Part shown: positions 54,695 through 62,732 of the stretch, piece by piece
How positions within the stretch are numbered: position 1 is the first letter of the stretch
How the letters are laid out: each line of letters starts with the position of its first letter
From: Clostridium acidisoli DSM 12555
GTDB taxonomy: Bacteria > Bacillota > Clostridia > Clostridiales > Clostridiaceae
DNA: 64,000 nucleotides
Direction: 5' to 3'
NCBI RefSeq assembly: GCF_900176305.1
Contig: NZ_FWXH01000003.1
Location: 372,001 to 436,000 of the forward strand
The notes under the pieces: model-generated
Told to the model about the DNA's origin: nothing
The model's database searches: none
Seen by the model: the letters and a program-made list of their open reading frames with translations, nothing else
Translations under genes and position numbers: made by a program

Positions 54695-55153
54695 ATGATG
54701 AGAAAAATAGTTAGAACAGCAAATTGTCCAAGTTGTGGCTCTGTGAAATTAAAAATAAAACCGAGTAATGGTAAGGTAGATTATTTCTGTGCAGAATGTG
54801 GAATACATGTTGAAAGAACTAAATGTGAGACTTTTACATCTTTTGATAGTAAATGTGAAGAATGTGGTAATGATATTTTTAAAGTTAAAATTGAAGAAAA
54901 AGAAGATAAAGTATTTTGGACTCCATTTTGCATAGAATGTCATGGACAACCTGCCTTGATTTGTATAGATTATGAAGGAAATGAATTTGACTTTAAAGAA
55001 AGAGAACAACTAATAATTAAAAATTCTATGGATTTGTTTGAAGCAAGGCTTGTAAAAACAGAACATAGTTTTTACACATTTAATGAAAAAGTAGATAAAC
55101 TAAAAGATATTATGAATAAAAATAAATATAAGGCCTTAAATATAGATAAATAA
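54695..55153 (+). CDS. Unrecognised protein with four CxxC zinc-ribbon knuckles
   Basis: I do not recognise this 152-residue protein. It has four CxxC pairs: CPSC (about residue 10), CAEC (33), CEEC (55) and CIEC (82), enough for two zinc ribbons. The last 60 residues are charged and helical, without a known motif. A nucleic-acid or protein-binding role is possible but unproven. Adjacent ATGs at 54695 and 54698 follow GGGGAGGGGAT. The QueG-like gene starts 22 bases later and may be co-transcribed. Confidence 0.7.
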   Translation: MMRKIVRTANCPSCGSVKLKIKPSNGKVDYFCAECGIHVERTKCETFTSFDSKCEECGNDIFKVKIEEKEDKVFWTPFCIECHGQPALICIDYEGNEFDFKEREQLIIKNSMDLFEARLVKTEHSFYTFNEKVDKLKDIMNKNKYKALNIDK

Positions 55154-55175
55154 TATTAAAGTAGGTGAAAAATAT

Positions 55176-56129
55176 ATGAGCGGATATAACGGTACTTTAG
55201 CATATGATTTTATAGATAGAGCTTTTGAGCACAATATTAGAGCAAAAGTAATTTCAATTGAGCATATTAGAGAACTTCAAAAATACATAATAGGTACAAT
55301 GAAAGATTTTTCCGATGTTGATCAAAATTTAGGAAAATATTTAAAAAAATTTAATTATGAAATGGCAGAAGGTTTTAAGGATGCGAAATCAATTATTGTT
55401 ATAGCTGTGCCGCAACCAATATCTAGAATATATTTTACATTGAACTCAAAAAAATATGCTGTTATAATGCCGCCAATGTATCTATTTAATAGTAGTTATG
55501 AGTTGGAGGACAAGCAAAAGAAAATAATAGAAGTTACTAAAATTGTTGAAAATATTCTTAACTATGAAGATTTTAAATTAGTAAAAATAAATCTTCCATG
55601 CAAACTTACGGCTGTAAAAAGTGGGCTTGGAGTTTATGGCAGAAACAATATCTGTTACATTAACAATGAAAGCAGTTTCTTTTGGCTTGCAACTTATATT
55701 TCGGACATGCCCTGTGTAGATGATACATGGATAGAGTCGCCTACTACAATGAAAAAATGCAGTGATTGTAATGCATGCTTGAAAAATTGCCCTACAAATG
55801 CAATAGCTGATGACAGATTTCTTATACATGCCAATAAATGCATTACATTACAAAATGAAAGTGAAAAAGATTTTCCAATATGGTTAAAGCCAAGTTGGAA
55901 TAATTCAATAATAGGTTGCATGAGATGCCAAAGCATATGCCCAGTAAATAAAAAATACATTACAAAAATAAAAGATTTAGTCCAATTCGATGCCACAGAA
56001 ACAAAAATGATACTGGAAAACGTCCCATTACATAAGCTTCCTGAAATAACATATAAAAAAATAGATGATATTAATTTTATTCAGGATTATAAAATACTTG
56101 CTAGAAATTTAAAAGTTCTGATAAAATAA
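55176..56129 (+). CDS. QueG-like double 4Fe-4S cluster protein
   Basis: This 317-residue protein has two ferredoxin-type cluster motifs, CSDCNACLKNCPTNAI (about residue 193) and CMRCQSICPVNK (about 249), in the spacing seen in epoxyqueuosine reductase relatives. VKSGLGVYGRNNICYIN and FFWLATYISDMP match the cobamide-binding half of that family. It lacks enough of the QueG-specific N-terminus for me to call true epoxyqueuosine reduction; a corrinoid-linked reductase is the safer label. TAGGTGAAAAATAT precedes ATG 55176. Confidence 0.72.
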   Translation: MSGYNGTLAYDFIDRAFEHNIRAKVISIEHIRELQKYIIGTMKDFSDVDQNLGKYLKKFNYEMAEGFKDAKSIIVIAVPQPISRIYFTLNSKKYAVIMPPMYLFNSSYELEDKQKKIIEVTKIVENILNYEDFKLVKINLPCKLTAVKSGLGVYGRNNICYINNESSFFWLATYISDMPCVDDTWIESPTTMKKCSDCNACLKNCPTNAIADDRFLIHANKCITLQNESEKDFPIWLKPSWNNSIIGCMRCQSICPVNKKYITKIKDLVQFDATETKMILENVPLHKLPEITYKKIDDINFIQDYKILARNLKVLIK

Positions 56130-56170
56130 AATTTTGCACATAAAATATAGTGGAAAGGTGATGTAAAGTT

Positions 56171-57019
56171 ATGAGTATAGATTTGAGTAAATCAATTATA
56201 GATGTTATTAAATATAGAACTTCCATAAGAACTTATGATAACAATTCGCTTTCAAAAGAACTTAAAAACAAATTGGAAAACCACATAGGTAGTGTAGCAG
56301 GACCATTTGATGAAAATGTAAATCTACAAATAATTGACAAAGATGATAAAAGCAATGAAAGTGTAAAACTTGGTACATATGGAGTAATAAAAGGTGGGAA
56401 ATCTTTTATTTTAGCTGCTATAAAGAACAACTCGGAGGCTTTGTTAAATTTAGGATATATTTTAGAAGATGTTATTTTATATGCTACAAAGTTAGGGGTT
56501 GGAACTGTATGGCTTGGGGGAACCTTTAATAGAGGAGAATTTGCAAAAGTAGCAAATATTACGGATAATGAAATATTACCTATTGTTGTACCTATTGGCA
56601 TTCCAGCTGAGAAAAGAAGTATAACTGAAAAGATGATGAGATTTGTTTCTGGTGGACAAAAAAGAAAAAACTTTAATGAGATATTTTTTTATGAAAATTT
56701 TGAAAAAAGCCTTGATGAAACAAAAGCTGGTGATTACGTTAAAGCTTTAGAAATGGTAAGATTAGCACCTTCTGCTTCAAATAAGCAACCGTGGAGAATT
56801 TTAATGACCAGTGATAGCTTTTACTTTTTTTTAAGTCATGCCAAAGGCTATCAATCTATGGGCTTCGATATGCAAAAAATTGATATAGGAATTGCTATGT
56901 ATCATTTTGAGGCTACAGCTAAAGAATTAAATTTAAAAGGGCATTGGACAAAAGAAAAAGAAAACATAAACTCTGTTCCAGCTGAAACAGAGTTTATTAT
57001 TAGATGGATTAAAGATTAA
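56171..57019 (+). CDS. Nitroreductase family protein
   Basis: This 282-residue flavoprotein shows VIKYRTSIRTYDNNSLS (FMN phosphate contact), GTVWLGGTFNRGEFA and, in the second half, MVRLAPSASNKQPWRI. The length is about one third greater than simple nitroreductases and fits the two-lobed TM1586-like group. It should reduce a small molecule with NAD(P)H through FMN; the substrate is unknown. GGAAAGGTGATGTAAAGTT precedes ATG 56171. A flavodoxin-like reductase gene with its own operator lies downstream. Confidence 0.85.
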   Translation: MSIDLSKSIIDVIKYRTSIRTYDNNSLSKELKNKLENHIGSVAGPFDENVNLQIIDKDDKSNESVKLGTYGVIKGGKSFILAAIKNNSEALLNLGYILEDVILYATKLGVGTVWLGGTFNRGEFAKVANITDNEILPIVVPIGIPAEKRSITEKMMRFVSGGQKRKNFNEIFFYENFEKSLDETKAGDYVKALEMVRLAPSASNKQPWRILMTSDSFYFFLSHAKGYQSMGFDMQKIDIGIAMYHFEATAKELNLKGHWTKEKENINSVPAETEFIIRWIKD

Positions 57020-57055
57020 TTTTAAGTTAATAATAATGAGGATATCCTTATATTA

Positions 57056-57081
57056 CTTACCTCTAGGTAAGTTAACTTACC
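57056..57081 (+). promoter_or_regulatory. Operator array of three CTTACC/GGTAAG half-sites
   Basis: CTTACC (57056-57061), GGTAAG (57066-57071) and CTTACC (57076-57081) alternate in orientation with exact 10-base spacing. The last two form a perfect 16-base palindrome. It lies 105 bases upstream of the FMN reductase gene. One-turn spacing suggests side-by-side binding of a dimeric regulator, possibly HxlR- or MarR-type, which often control such reductases. No regulator gene is adjacent. Confidence 0.55.
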
Positions 57082-57185
57082 GCAAAGTGCCTACTTGTTA
57101 GTTCTTATATATTAAAGTACACTTAAAATCGTAGCTAGGTTAACAAAGTTATAATGTAGATAAATTTAATATTGGAGGAGATAAA

Positions 57186-57821
57186 ATGAAGGTAGTTGCG
57201 TTTAATGGAAGTCCGAATAAAAAGGGAAATACTTATGGAGCTATAAAATTAGTAGCTGATGAACTGGAAAAAGAGGGTATTGAGGTTGAAATAATAAATG
57301 TTGGAAGTCAAGTAGTAAGAGGATGTATTGCATGTGGTGGCTGTGGTAGAAATAAAAACGAAAAATGTGTTTTACCTGGAGATTCTTTGAATGAATGGGT
57401 TCAAAAAATGAAAGAAGCTGATGGTATAATACTTGGATCACCTGTACATTATTCAGGAGTAGCAGGAACAATGAAGTCATTTTTAGATAGAGCATTTTAT
57501 GTGGCTGGAAGTAACGGTAATTTGTTAAGACATAAGGTGGGAGCTTCAGTGGTTGCAGTAAGACGTACTGGCGGAATGCCAACTTTTCAGCAATTAAATA
57601 ATTATATAAATTATTCTGAAATGCTTATGCCAGCTTCAAGCTATTGGAATGTCATCCATGGCACAGCACCAGGAGAAATTCACGGAGATGAAGAAGGAGT
57701 TCAGATAATGAGAACTTTAGGACAAAATATGGCTTGGTTAATGAAATTGGTTCAGAATGGTAAAGGCAAGGTTTCAGAGCCTGAGAAAGAAAATAAAATA
57801 TTTACAAATTTCATAAGATAA
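57186..57821 (+). CDS. NAD(P)H-dependent FMN reductase / flavodoxin-like protein
   Basis: This 211-residue flavodoxin-fold protein has FNGSPNKKGNTYGAI (FMN phosphate loop) and ADGIILGSPVHYSGVAGTMKSFLDR. Cysteines in GCIACGGCGRNKNEKC resemble the region that holds an iron-sulfur cluster in iron-sulfur flavoproteins, but the spacing is not fully diagnostic. It should pass electrons from NAD(P)H to quinones, metals or aromatics. TTGGAGGAGATAAA precedes ATG 57186. Regulation by the CTTACC operator array upstream is likely. Confidence 0.88.
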   Translation: MKVVAFNGSPNKKGNTYGAIKLVADELEKEGIEVEIINVGSQVVRGCIACGGCGRNKNEKCVLPGDSLNEWVQKMKEADGIILGSPVHYSGVAGTMKSFLDRAFYVAGSNGNLLRHKVGASVVAVRRTGGMPTFQQLNNYINYSEMLMPASSYWNVIHGTAPGEIHGDEEGVQIMRTLGQNMAWLMKLVQNGKGKVSEPEKENKIFTNFIR

Positions 57822-57863
57822 TTAACTACAAAAGTTTTTATAGTTATTAAGTTGAAGTTTTGT

Positions 57864-57918
57864 AAATAATAAAATCCTTGATAGTAAATTTATTATCGGG
57901 GATTTTATTATTTAAATT
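57864..57918 (+). terminator. Intrinsic terminator after the FMN reductase gene
   Basis: AAATAATAAAATCC (57864-57877) pairs with GGATTTTATTATTT (57900-57913), with a further GATA..TATC pairing in the loop. Confidence 0.85.
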
Positions 57919-58023
57919 TAATTTTCAGTAACTATTTAATTTAAAAATATGTTGCTATGTGGTATTATATTAGTATATAGTAAAAAATGTTTAAAGTTAA
58001 GCTTGTTACTGGGGGAATTTGTT

Positions 58024-58191
58024 ATGGATAATGATATGTTAAGATGCCAAGAGACACTAGGTGATGCTTGCATAAAAATAGTTTACTTAATAGGCAAGCT
58101 AAAACAAAAAGATTTAATTAATGAAAAAGAATACTTTAATCAAACACATAAGAAAAAAGAATTTTTAAAAAACATTTCACAAACTTGTTAA
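58024..58191 (+). CDS. Unrecognised 55-residue protein
   Basis: I do not recognise this protein. It is 55 residues, mostly helical and lysine-rich (LIGKLKQKDLINEKEYFNQT), with two cysteines and no signal peptide. GGGGGAA at 58011-58017 stands six bases before ATG 58024, a good initiation site; a longer frame from 57949 lacks one. It lies between the FMN reductase terminator and a convergent Spo0E-like gene. The strong ribosome binding site is the main support for it being real. Confidence 0.5.
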   Translation: MDNDMLRCQETLGDACIKIVYLIGKLKQKDLINEKEYFNQTHKKKEFLKNISQTC

Positions 58192-58227
58192 TAGCATTTG
58201 AATTAGAGTAGGTCAAAATACAAATTC

Positions 58228-58386
58228 TCATTTTTGGGTTTTATTTTGCTCTTGATAGAATTCTTCAATTAACTTGTCCAACTCTTCACTAACCTTAAGT
58301 ATATCGTCTTTACATAGATTTTCTTCGTTAGATAGTAAATCATTCAAATAGTCTCTCAAAATCTCCATTTTTTCATTTATATCCAT
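58228..58386 (-). CDS. Spo0E-like aspartyl-phosphate phosphatase (small)
   Basis: This 52-residue protein fits the Spo0E family, which dephosphorylates Spo0A~P and delays sporulation. It has two predicted helices joined by a turn: MEILRDYLNDLLSNEENL, then DDILKVSEELDKLIEEFYQ. The SxxLD signature (here SEELD), whose aspartate is essential in the family, is present. GAAGAGGATTAAATATT precedes ATG 58386 on the minus strand. It is about 98 bases upstream of nothing on its own strand and converges with the 55-residue gene. Together with spoVS and spoIIP it supports a sporulating host. Confidence 0.82.
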   Translation of the reverse strand: MDINEKMEILRDYLNDLLSNEENLCKDDILKVSEELDKLIEEFYQEQNKTQK

Positions 58387-58488
58387 AATATTTAATCCTC
58401 TTCTATTTATTATATTAATTACAACTAAATGTCAGTAATTTAATTTTAATATAATCATAACATTAAATCAATAAATATATTTTTACAG

Positions 58489-58989
58489 TTATAGTGATAT
58501 TTGAATAAAGTGCATTTTTGCGGCCCAATTTTTTTCAAATGGAATATTCAAAAAATTGGGAGTGTGTTGCGAAATTAAAGGATAATCATTATATAGGTAA
58601 GTAATAGTAGCAGAATGAGATATCCTTCCATTATTGTTTTCATAAAAAATCACATCGCCAGGCTCTAACATATTAATATAAGGCACTTCTTTACCTTTAA
58701 TACCATATAAATTATTTTTATCATTGTTCTTTAAATATAAATAAAGCTCTTCAGCTACGGACCAAGAAAACGACCATCTAGAGGACTTATACCACCAAGG
58801 GTTTTTACCTGAAAAAATCATAGGTGCACCTCCTGCAAGCATACATTGAGAAGTAAAATTTGTGCAGTCACCTCCGTTATCTTCGTATACTGGAATATAT
58901 TTAAAGGCTGGATTTGGAGTTTGCGCATAATTAAAAGCATAATTTACAGCTCTAACCTTAGAATATGTCAAATTTGATTTATAATTCAT
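58489..58989 (-). CDS. Amidase-domain (Amidase_6-type) protein
   Basis: This 166-residue protein matches the putative amidase domain found in clostridial and bacillar spore or wall proteins. It has KVRAVNYAFNYAQTPNP at the start and GGDCTNFTSQCMLAGGAPM with the probable catalytic cysteine. Then come LEPGDVIFYENN and RISHSATITY with the histidine, a papain-like arrangement. It has no signal peptide, so it may act in the mother cell or spore. AGGAGAAAATT precedes ATG 58989 (minus). The substrate is unknown. Confidence 0.82.
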   Translation of the reverse strand: MNYKSNLTYSKVRAVNYAFNYAQTPNPAFKYIPVYEDNGGDCTNFTSQCMLAGGAPMIFSGKNPWWYKSSRWSFSWSVAEELYLYLKNNDKNNLYGIKGKEVPYINMLEPGDVIFYENNNGRISHSATITYLYNDYPLISQHTPNFLNIPFEKNWAAKMHFIQISL

Positions 58990-59147
58990 AATTTTCTCCT
59001 AATATTAATTACAATATATTTTATGATAGAAATTGATAAAAGTAACTAAAAATTTTAATCTAAATTTAATCTGTTGATATGATAATAATAGCAGAGACAT
59101 TAAATAAATTATTGCATTTCACTTTATTAGTAAAAGAGGTTAGAATT

Positions 59148-59723
59148 ATGTATTCAAATATTTTAAAACAAATAAACATATTTGACAATTATGTTTTATT
59201 TATTATAAACAGAAAAATGAAAAACAAGTATTTGGATAAAGTAATGCCTGTTATAACCAGTTTAGGCAATTTAGGCGTGGTATGGCTTGCTATAGCAGTA
59301 ATTTTATTATTTGTTGAAAAAAACAAGTCCATCGGAGAAGTAGTTATATTAACAATGATATTTAGTACTATTGTTGGCGAAGGAATAATAAAACATTTAG
59401 TTAAAAGAGTTAGGCCATGCAATCAAAAGAATAATAGTACGCTTTTGATTGTAAAGCCTATATCGTATTCATTTCCTTCTGGACATACTTTATCTTCTTT
59501 TGCTGCAGCAGAGGTATTATCTATTTATTTTATTAACTATAAAATTATTTTTATTACAATAGCATTGTTAATAGCACTATCAAGAATATATTTATATGTA
59601 CATTATCCAACTGATGTTATAGCAGGAATGTTAATTGGGATTTTGTGTTCCAAATTGATATTTATAATTCTACAAGAAATTTATATTAATAACGTGGGCA
59701 CTTTTTTAAAAAACATACTTTAG
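59148..59723 (+). CDS. PAP2-family membrane phosphatase
   Basis: This 191-residue integral membrane phosphatase has the three PAP2 motifs: KHLVKRVRP (KxxxxxxRP), FPSGH (PSGH) and SRIYLYVHYPTD (SRxxxxxHxxxD). Five to six hydrophobic helices surround them. It may dephosphorylate phosphatidylglycerol phosphate, lipid phosphates or undecaprenyl diphosphate. AGAGGTTAGAATT precedes ATG 59148; a start at 59079 is upstream of that site and rejected. The second PAP2 gene begins 13 bases downstream in the same operon. Confidence 0.9.
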   Translation: MYSNILKQINIFDNYVLFIINRKMKNKYLDKVMPVITSLGNLGVVWLAIAVILLFVEKNKSIGEVVILTMIFSTIVGEGIIKHLVKRVRPCNQKNNSTLLIVKPISYSFPSGHTLSSFAAAEVLSIYFINYKIIFITIALLIALSRIYLYVHYPTDVIAGMLIGILCSKLIFIILQEIYINNVGTFLKNIL

Positions 59724-59736
59724 GGGAGAAAATAAC

Positions 59737-60330
59737 ATGAATATGGCGATTTTTAGATTTATAAACAATTTAGCAATGAAAAATATGATTTTGGATAACA
59801 TAATGATTATATTTTCAAAATATGTACCATTTTTGTTTATTGCAATTTCAGTAGTAGTTTTTATTTTAGGAATTAAAGAAAAACATTTAAATTATAGACA
59901 AGTAGTATTTAGTACTTTATTTATTGCAGTAGTAAACTTAATCTTAAGTTTTATAATTGGAGGTATATATTATGTAGACAGACCATTTGTTCATAATAAG
60001 GTGAATTTGTTAATTAATCATACAAAAGATGCCTCTTTTCCAAGTGATCATGCAATAGGTACAATGAGCATAGCCTTAGGTCTTCAAAAATACAATAAAG
60101 TAGTGGGAATAACATTAACTATATTGTCCTTAATAGTAGGAGTCTCAAGAGTATATGTTGGCAATCACTATCCTATTGATGTTATAGGCGCATATATAAT
60201 TGCTATTATAACTACTTATATTTATAATGTTATATTAAGAAGCAAAATGGAAAAAATATATGAAATAGTAGAAAAAAAGATATTTCTAACTTTGGGATTT
60301 AAGAAATTATACAATGAAGTGGAGTTGTAG
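59737..60330 (+). CDS. BcrC-like undecaprenyl-diphosphatase (PAP2 family)
   Basis: This 197-residue protein matches the BcrC/YbjG type that recycles undecaprenyl diphosphate and gives bacitracin tolerance. Motifs are YYVDRPFVHN, ASFPSDHAIG and SRVYVGNHYPIDV, with several hydrophobic helices. The C-terminal 25 residues are basic and cytoplasmic. GGGGAGAAAATAAC precedes ATG 59737. It lies between another PAP2 gene and a two-component system, suggesting a cell-envelope stress operon. Confidence 0.88.
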   Translation: MNMAIFRFINNLAMKNMILDNIMIIFSKYVPFLFIAISVVVFILGIKEKHLNYRQVVFSTLFIAVVNLILSFIIGGIYYVDRPFVHNKVNLLINHTKDASFPSDHAIGTMSIALGLQKYNKVVGITLTILSLIVGVSRVYVGNHYPIDVIGAYIIAIITTYIYNVILRSKMEKIYEIVEKKIFLTLGFKKLYNEVEL

Positions 60331-60350
60331 AAGTATAAAGAGGCGAATTT

Positions 60351-61028
60351 ATGGAAAAATTTAAAATACTTATAGTTGAAGATGAAAAACAAATGGCAAT
60401 GTTTATTGAAATGGAACTGAAACATGAAGGTTACGAGGTAGATATAGCTTATGATGGGTTAACTGCAATAAAAAAAGTGGAAAAACACAATTTTGATATT
60501 ATCATTCTTGATATAATGCTTCCAGGTTTAAATGGTATGGAGGTTTGCAGGGAGATAAGAAAATCTTATAAAGTTCCAATTATAATGCTTACAGCTAAAA
60601 GTGATATAAGGGATAAGGTTAATGGACTAGACATTGGCGCCAATGATTATATAACCAAACCTTTTGCTATCGAAGAACTACTTGCAAGAATAAGAGTAAT
60701 TCAGAGAAATACCACAGTAAGCCTCGATGAGATACGATTTGATGATTTAATTATGAACAATAAAATGCATAAAGTAATGCGTGGAGATAAGCAAATAGAT
60801 TTAACCAAAAAGGAGTATGACTTGTTAGAGACTTTACTTATTAATAAAAACATAGTTTTAACTAGAGAAAAACTTATAGAAAAAGTTTGGGGATACGATT
60901 ATGAAGGAGATACAAATGTGGTAGATGTCTTTATAAGATATCTTAGAAGTAAAATTGATGATAATTTTCAAAATAAATTAATATCTACCGTTAGAGGGGT
61001 AGGATATGTAATTAAAGGTGATAAATAG
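60351..61028 (+). CDS. OmpR-family response regulator
   Basis: This 225-residue regulator has a receiver domain with the phosphorylated aspartate at residue 54 (IIILDIMLPG), acidic pair VEDE near residues 9-12, and the KPFAIEELLARI lysine region. The C-terminal winged helix has LTKKEYDLLETLL and VDVFIRYLRSKID. It should bind DNA when phosphorylated by the adjacent kinase, whose ATG follows its TAG with no gap. The likely targets are the upstream PAP2 genes, but this is inference. Confidence 0.95.
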   Translation: MEKFKILIVEDEKQMAMFIEMELKHEGYEVDIAYDGLTAIKKVEKHNFDIIILDIMLPGLNGMEVCREIRKSYKVPIIMLTAKSDIRDKVNGLDIGANDYITKPFAIEELLARIRVIQRNTTVSLDEIRFDDLIMNNKMHKVMRGDKQIDLTKKEYDLLETLLINKNIVLTREKLIEKVWGYDYEGDTNVVDVFIRYLRSKIDDNFQNKLISTVRGVGYVIKGDK

Positions 61029-62408
61029 ATGAAATTTAGTTTTATTAGAAATGCCAAAATCTCTATTAAATTAACAATAATTTATGCATTTATGTTTTCC
61101 TTTATATTACTTATATTAAACGCTTCAGTTCTATACGGAATAAAAAATTATTTCTATTCACAGGCTAATAAGCAAATAAGTGACGTGAAAAATATAGTTT
61201 TAAATGATGTAAGTGATGGAACTTATAACATTGATATAACTGATAAAAAATTATTGCTAAGTATACCTAACAAAGAAAACTTATTTATAAAGATTACTAA
61301 AGAAAATGGTGAAATACTAAACATTTCAGATAGGTATTATTATAAAATCAAAATTGATAACAATTACAATGAAATTAAGCATCTTGAGGAAAGAGACAGA
61401 CATTTGCTTTTTGAAAATGTGAGCATTAAAAGTTACCAATATGGTACTGTTACATTACAAATAGTGAAGGATATGGATAAAGAGTACGATTTTATGAAAA
61501 TACTATTTGCGTTAATGGCAATATCGGATTTTATTGGCGTGATTTCTTCAATTATCATTGGATACATAATAAGTAAAAAATTATTAAAACCTATTGCTAA
61601 GCTTACTAAGGCAGCAGAAAATATAAGCATTAACAATTTGAAAGAAAGAATTGATATTGAAGGCCCGGATGATGAACTTAGAAGACTTGCTAGTACTTTT
61701 AATAATATGATAAATAGGCTTCAAGACTCATTTGATAGACAAACTCAATTTGTTGCGGATGCATCGCATGAACTTAGAACCCCAACTGCTGTTATTAGTG
61801 GTTATGCTAATTTACTGGATAGGTGGGGAAAAGATGATAGGAGTGCCTTAGAAAAATCAATTTATGCTATTAAATTGGAATCCTCTAATATGGCCAAAAT
61901 CATAGAAGAACTACTTTTTCTTGCAAAAGGTGACAGTAATAACAATCAAATTGAAAAAACTCATTTTTTCATTAATGAATTAATAAATGAAGTTATAATG
62001 GAAAGTAAGCTTATAGATAAAGATCATAATGTATTTACTGAAAAAAATGATAATGTTAATGTATTTGTAGATTATAAAATGATAAAACAGGTTTTAAGGA
62101 TAATTATTGATAACAGTATAAAATTTACACCTAAAGATGGTGATATTATTATAAATTCTACAGCTTATAAAAATGTATTAGAAATAACTATAAGTGATAC
62201 AGGAATAGGCATACCTGAAAATGAAATAGATAAGATATTTAATAGATTTTATACTGTAGATAAATCTAGGTCTAAAGAAAAAGGTGGAAGTGGGCTGGGG
62301 CTTCCTATTGCTAAATGGATAGTAGAAATGCATGGTGGAACTATAAAGGTATTTAGTGAAGAAGGAAAAGGAACTAAGACAATTATAAAATTTAAACTTG
62401 AAATTTAG
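61029..62408 (+). CDS. Sensor histidine kinase
   Basis: This 459-residue membrane kinase has two transmembrane helices (about 15-40 and 155-180) framing an extracytoplasmic sensor loop, a HAMP domain (KLLKPIAKLTKAAENI), the HisKA box VADASHELRTPTAV with the phosphorylated histidine near residue 247, and ATP-binding motifs (IDNSIKFTP, DTGIGIPE, GGSGLGLPIAKWI). It starts immediately after the response regulator. The signal is unknown; the PAP2 neighbours point to envelope stress or antimicrobial peptides. Confidence 0.94.
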   Translation: MKFSFIRNAKISIKLTIIYAFMFSFILLILNASVLYGIKNYFYSQANKQISDVKNIVLNDVSDGTYNIDITDKKLLLSIPNKENLFIKITKENGEILNISDRYYYKIKIDNNYNEIKHLEERDRHLLFENVSIKSYQYGTVTLQIVKDMDKEYDFMKILFALMAISDFIGVISSIIIGYIISKKLLKPIAKLTKAAENISINNLKERIDIEGPDDELRRLASTFNNMINRLQDSFDRQTQFVADASHELRTPTAVISGYANLLDRWGKDDRSALEKSIYAIKLESSNMAKIIEELLFLAKGDSNNNQIEKTHFFINELINEVIMESKLIDKDHNVFTEKNDNVNVFVDYKMIKQVLRIIIDNSIKFTPKDGDIIINSTAYKNVLEITISDTGIGIPENEIDKIFNRFYTVDKSRSKEKGGSGLGLPIAKWIVEMHGGTIKVFSEEGKGTKTIIKFKLEI

Positions 62409-62456
62409 AGGCATGTATGATAAACTACAGACAAATAAAATTGAATTCTTACCTAG

Positions 62457-62618
62457 GGTAGAGGAGCTATAATTATGATTATTTATTCTTAGCTGGCAGG
62501 CAATTAGGAATAAGGAAAGGAATTATGGCCGAAGATTACACTTTGGCAAAGGGGTAATCTGGTTTTGTATAAAATATATACAAAATTGTCACTATTGGTT
62601 TTATAGTGGAGAGCTACA
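62457..62618 (+). promoter_or_regulatory. Lysine riboswitch (L box) of dapA
   Basis: The conserved L-box blocks appear in order: TAGAGGAGCTA (62459-62469), AGCTGGCAGG, GGAAAGG, GCCGAAG (62528-62534), GGGGTAATCTGG (62551-62562), TTGTCACTATTGG, ATAGTGGAGAGCTAC (62603-62617). These pair into the known multi-helix lysine sensor. It sits upstream of a terminator and dapA, the first committed enzyme of lysine synthesis, so lysine should repress by termination. Confidence 0.93.
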
Positions 62619-62653
62619 AGGTGCACGTGCATTGTTAATATTGAATTTCTGAT

Positions 62654-62691
62654 AATAACAGCAAAGGTGTTCCTTTGCTGTTATTTTTTTA
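62654..62691 (+). terminator. Expression-platform terminator of the lysine riboswitch
   Basis: AATAACAGCAAAGG (62654-62667) and CCTTTGCTGTTATT (62672-62685) form a perfect 14-pair stem with a TGTT loop and T run, between the riboswitch and dapA. Confidence 0.93.
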
Positions 62692-62732
62692 TACTAATAA
62701 TTGCCCTTTGGTAAGAGGAAGGCTGGGATAAT

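Noticed and set aside
55176-56129. Firm queG (epoxyqueuosine reductase) assignment
   Set aside because: The double cluster pattern fits the superfamily, but the N-terminal and substrate motifs seen here do not decide for true QueG.
57949-58023. N-terminal extension of the 55-residue gene
   Set aside because: No ribosome binding site before ATG 57949, whereas GGGGGAA lies at the right distance from ATG 58024.
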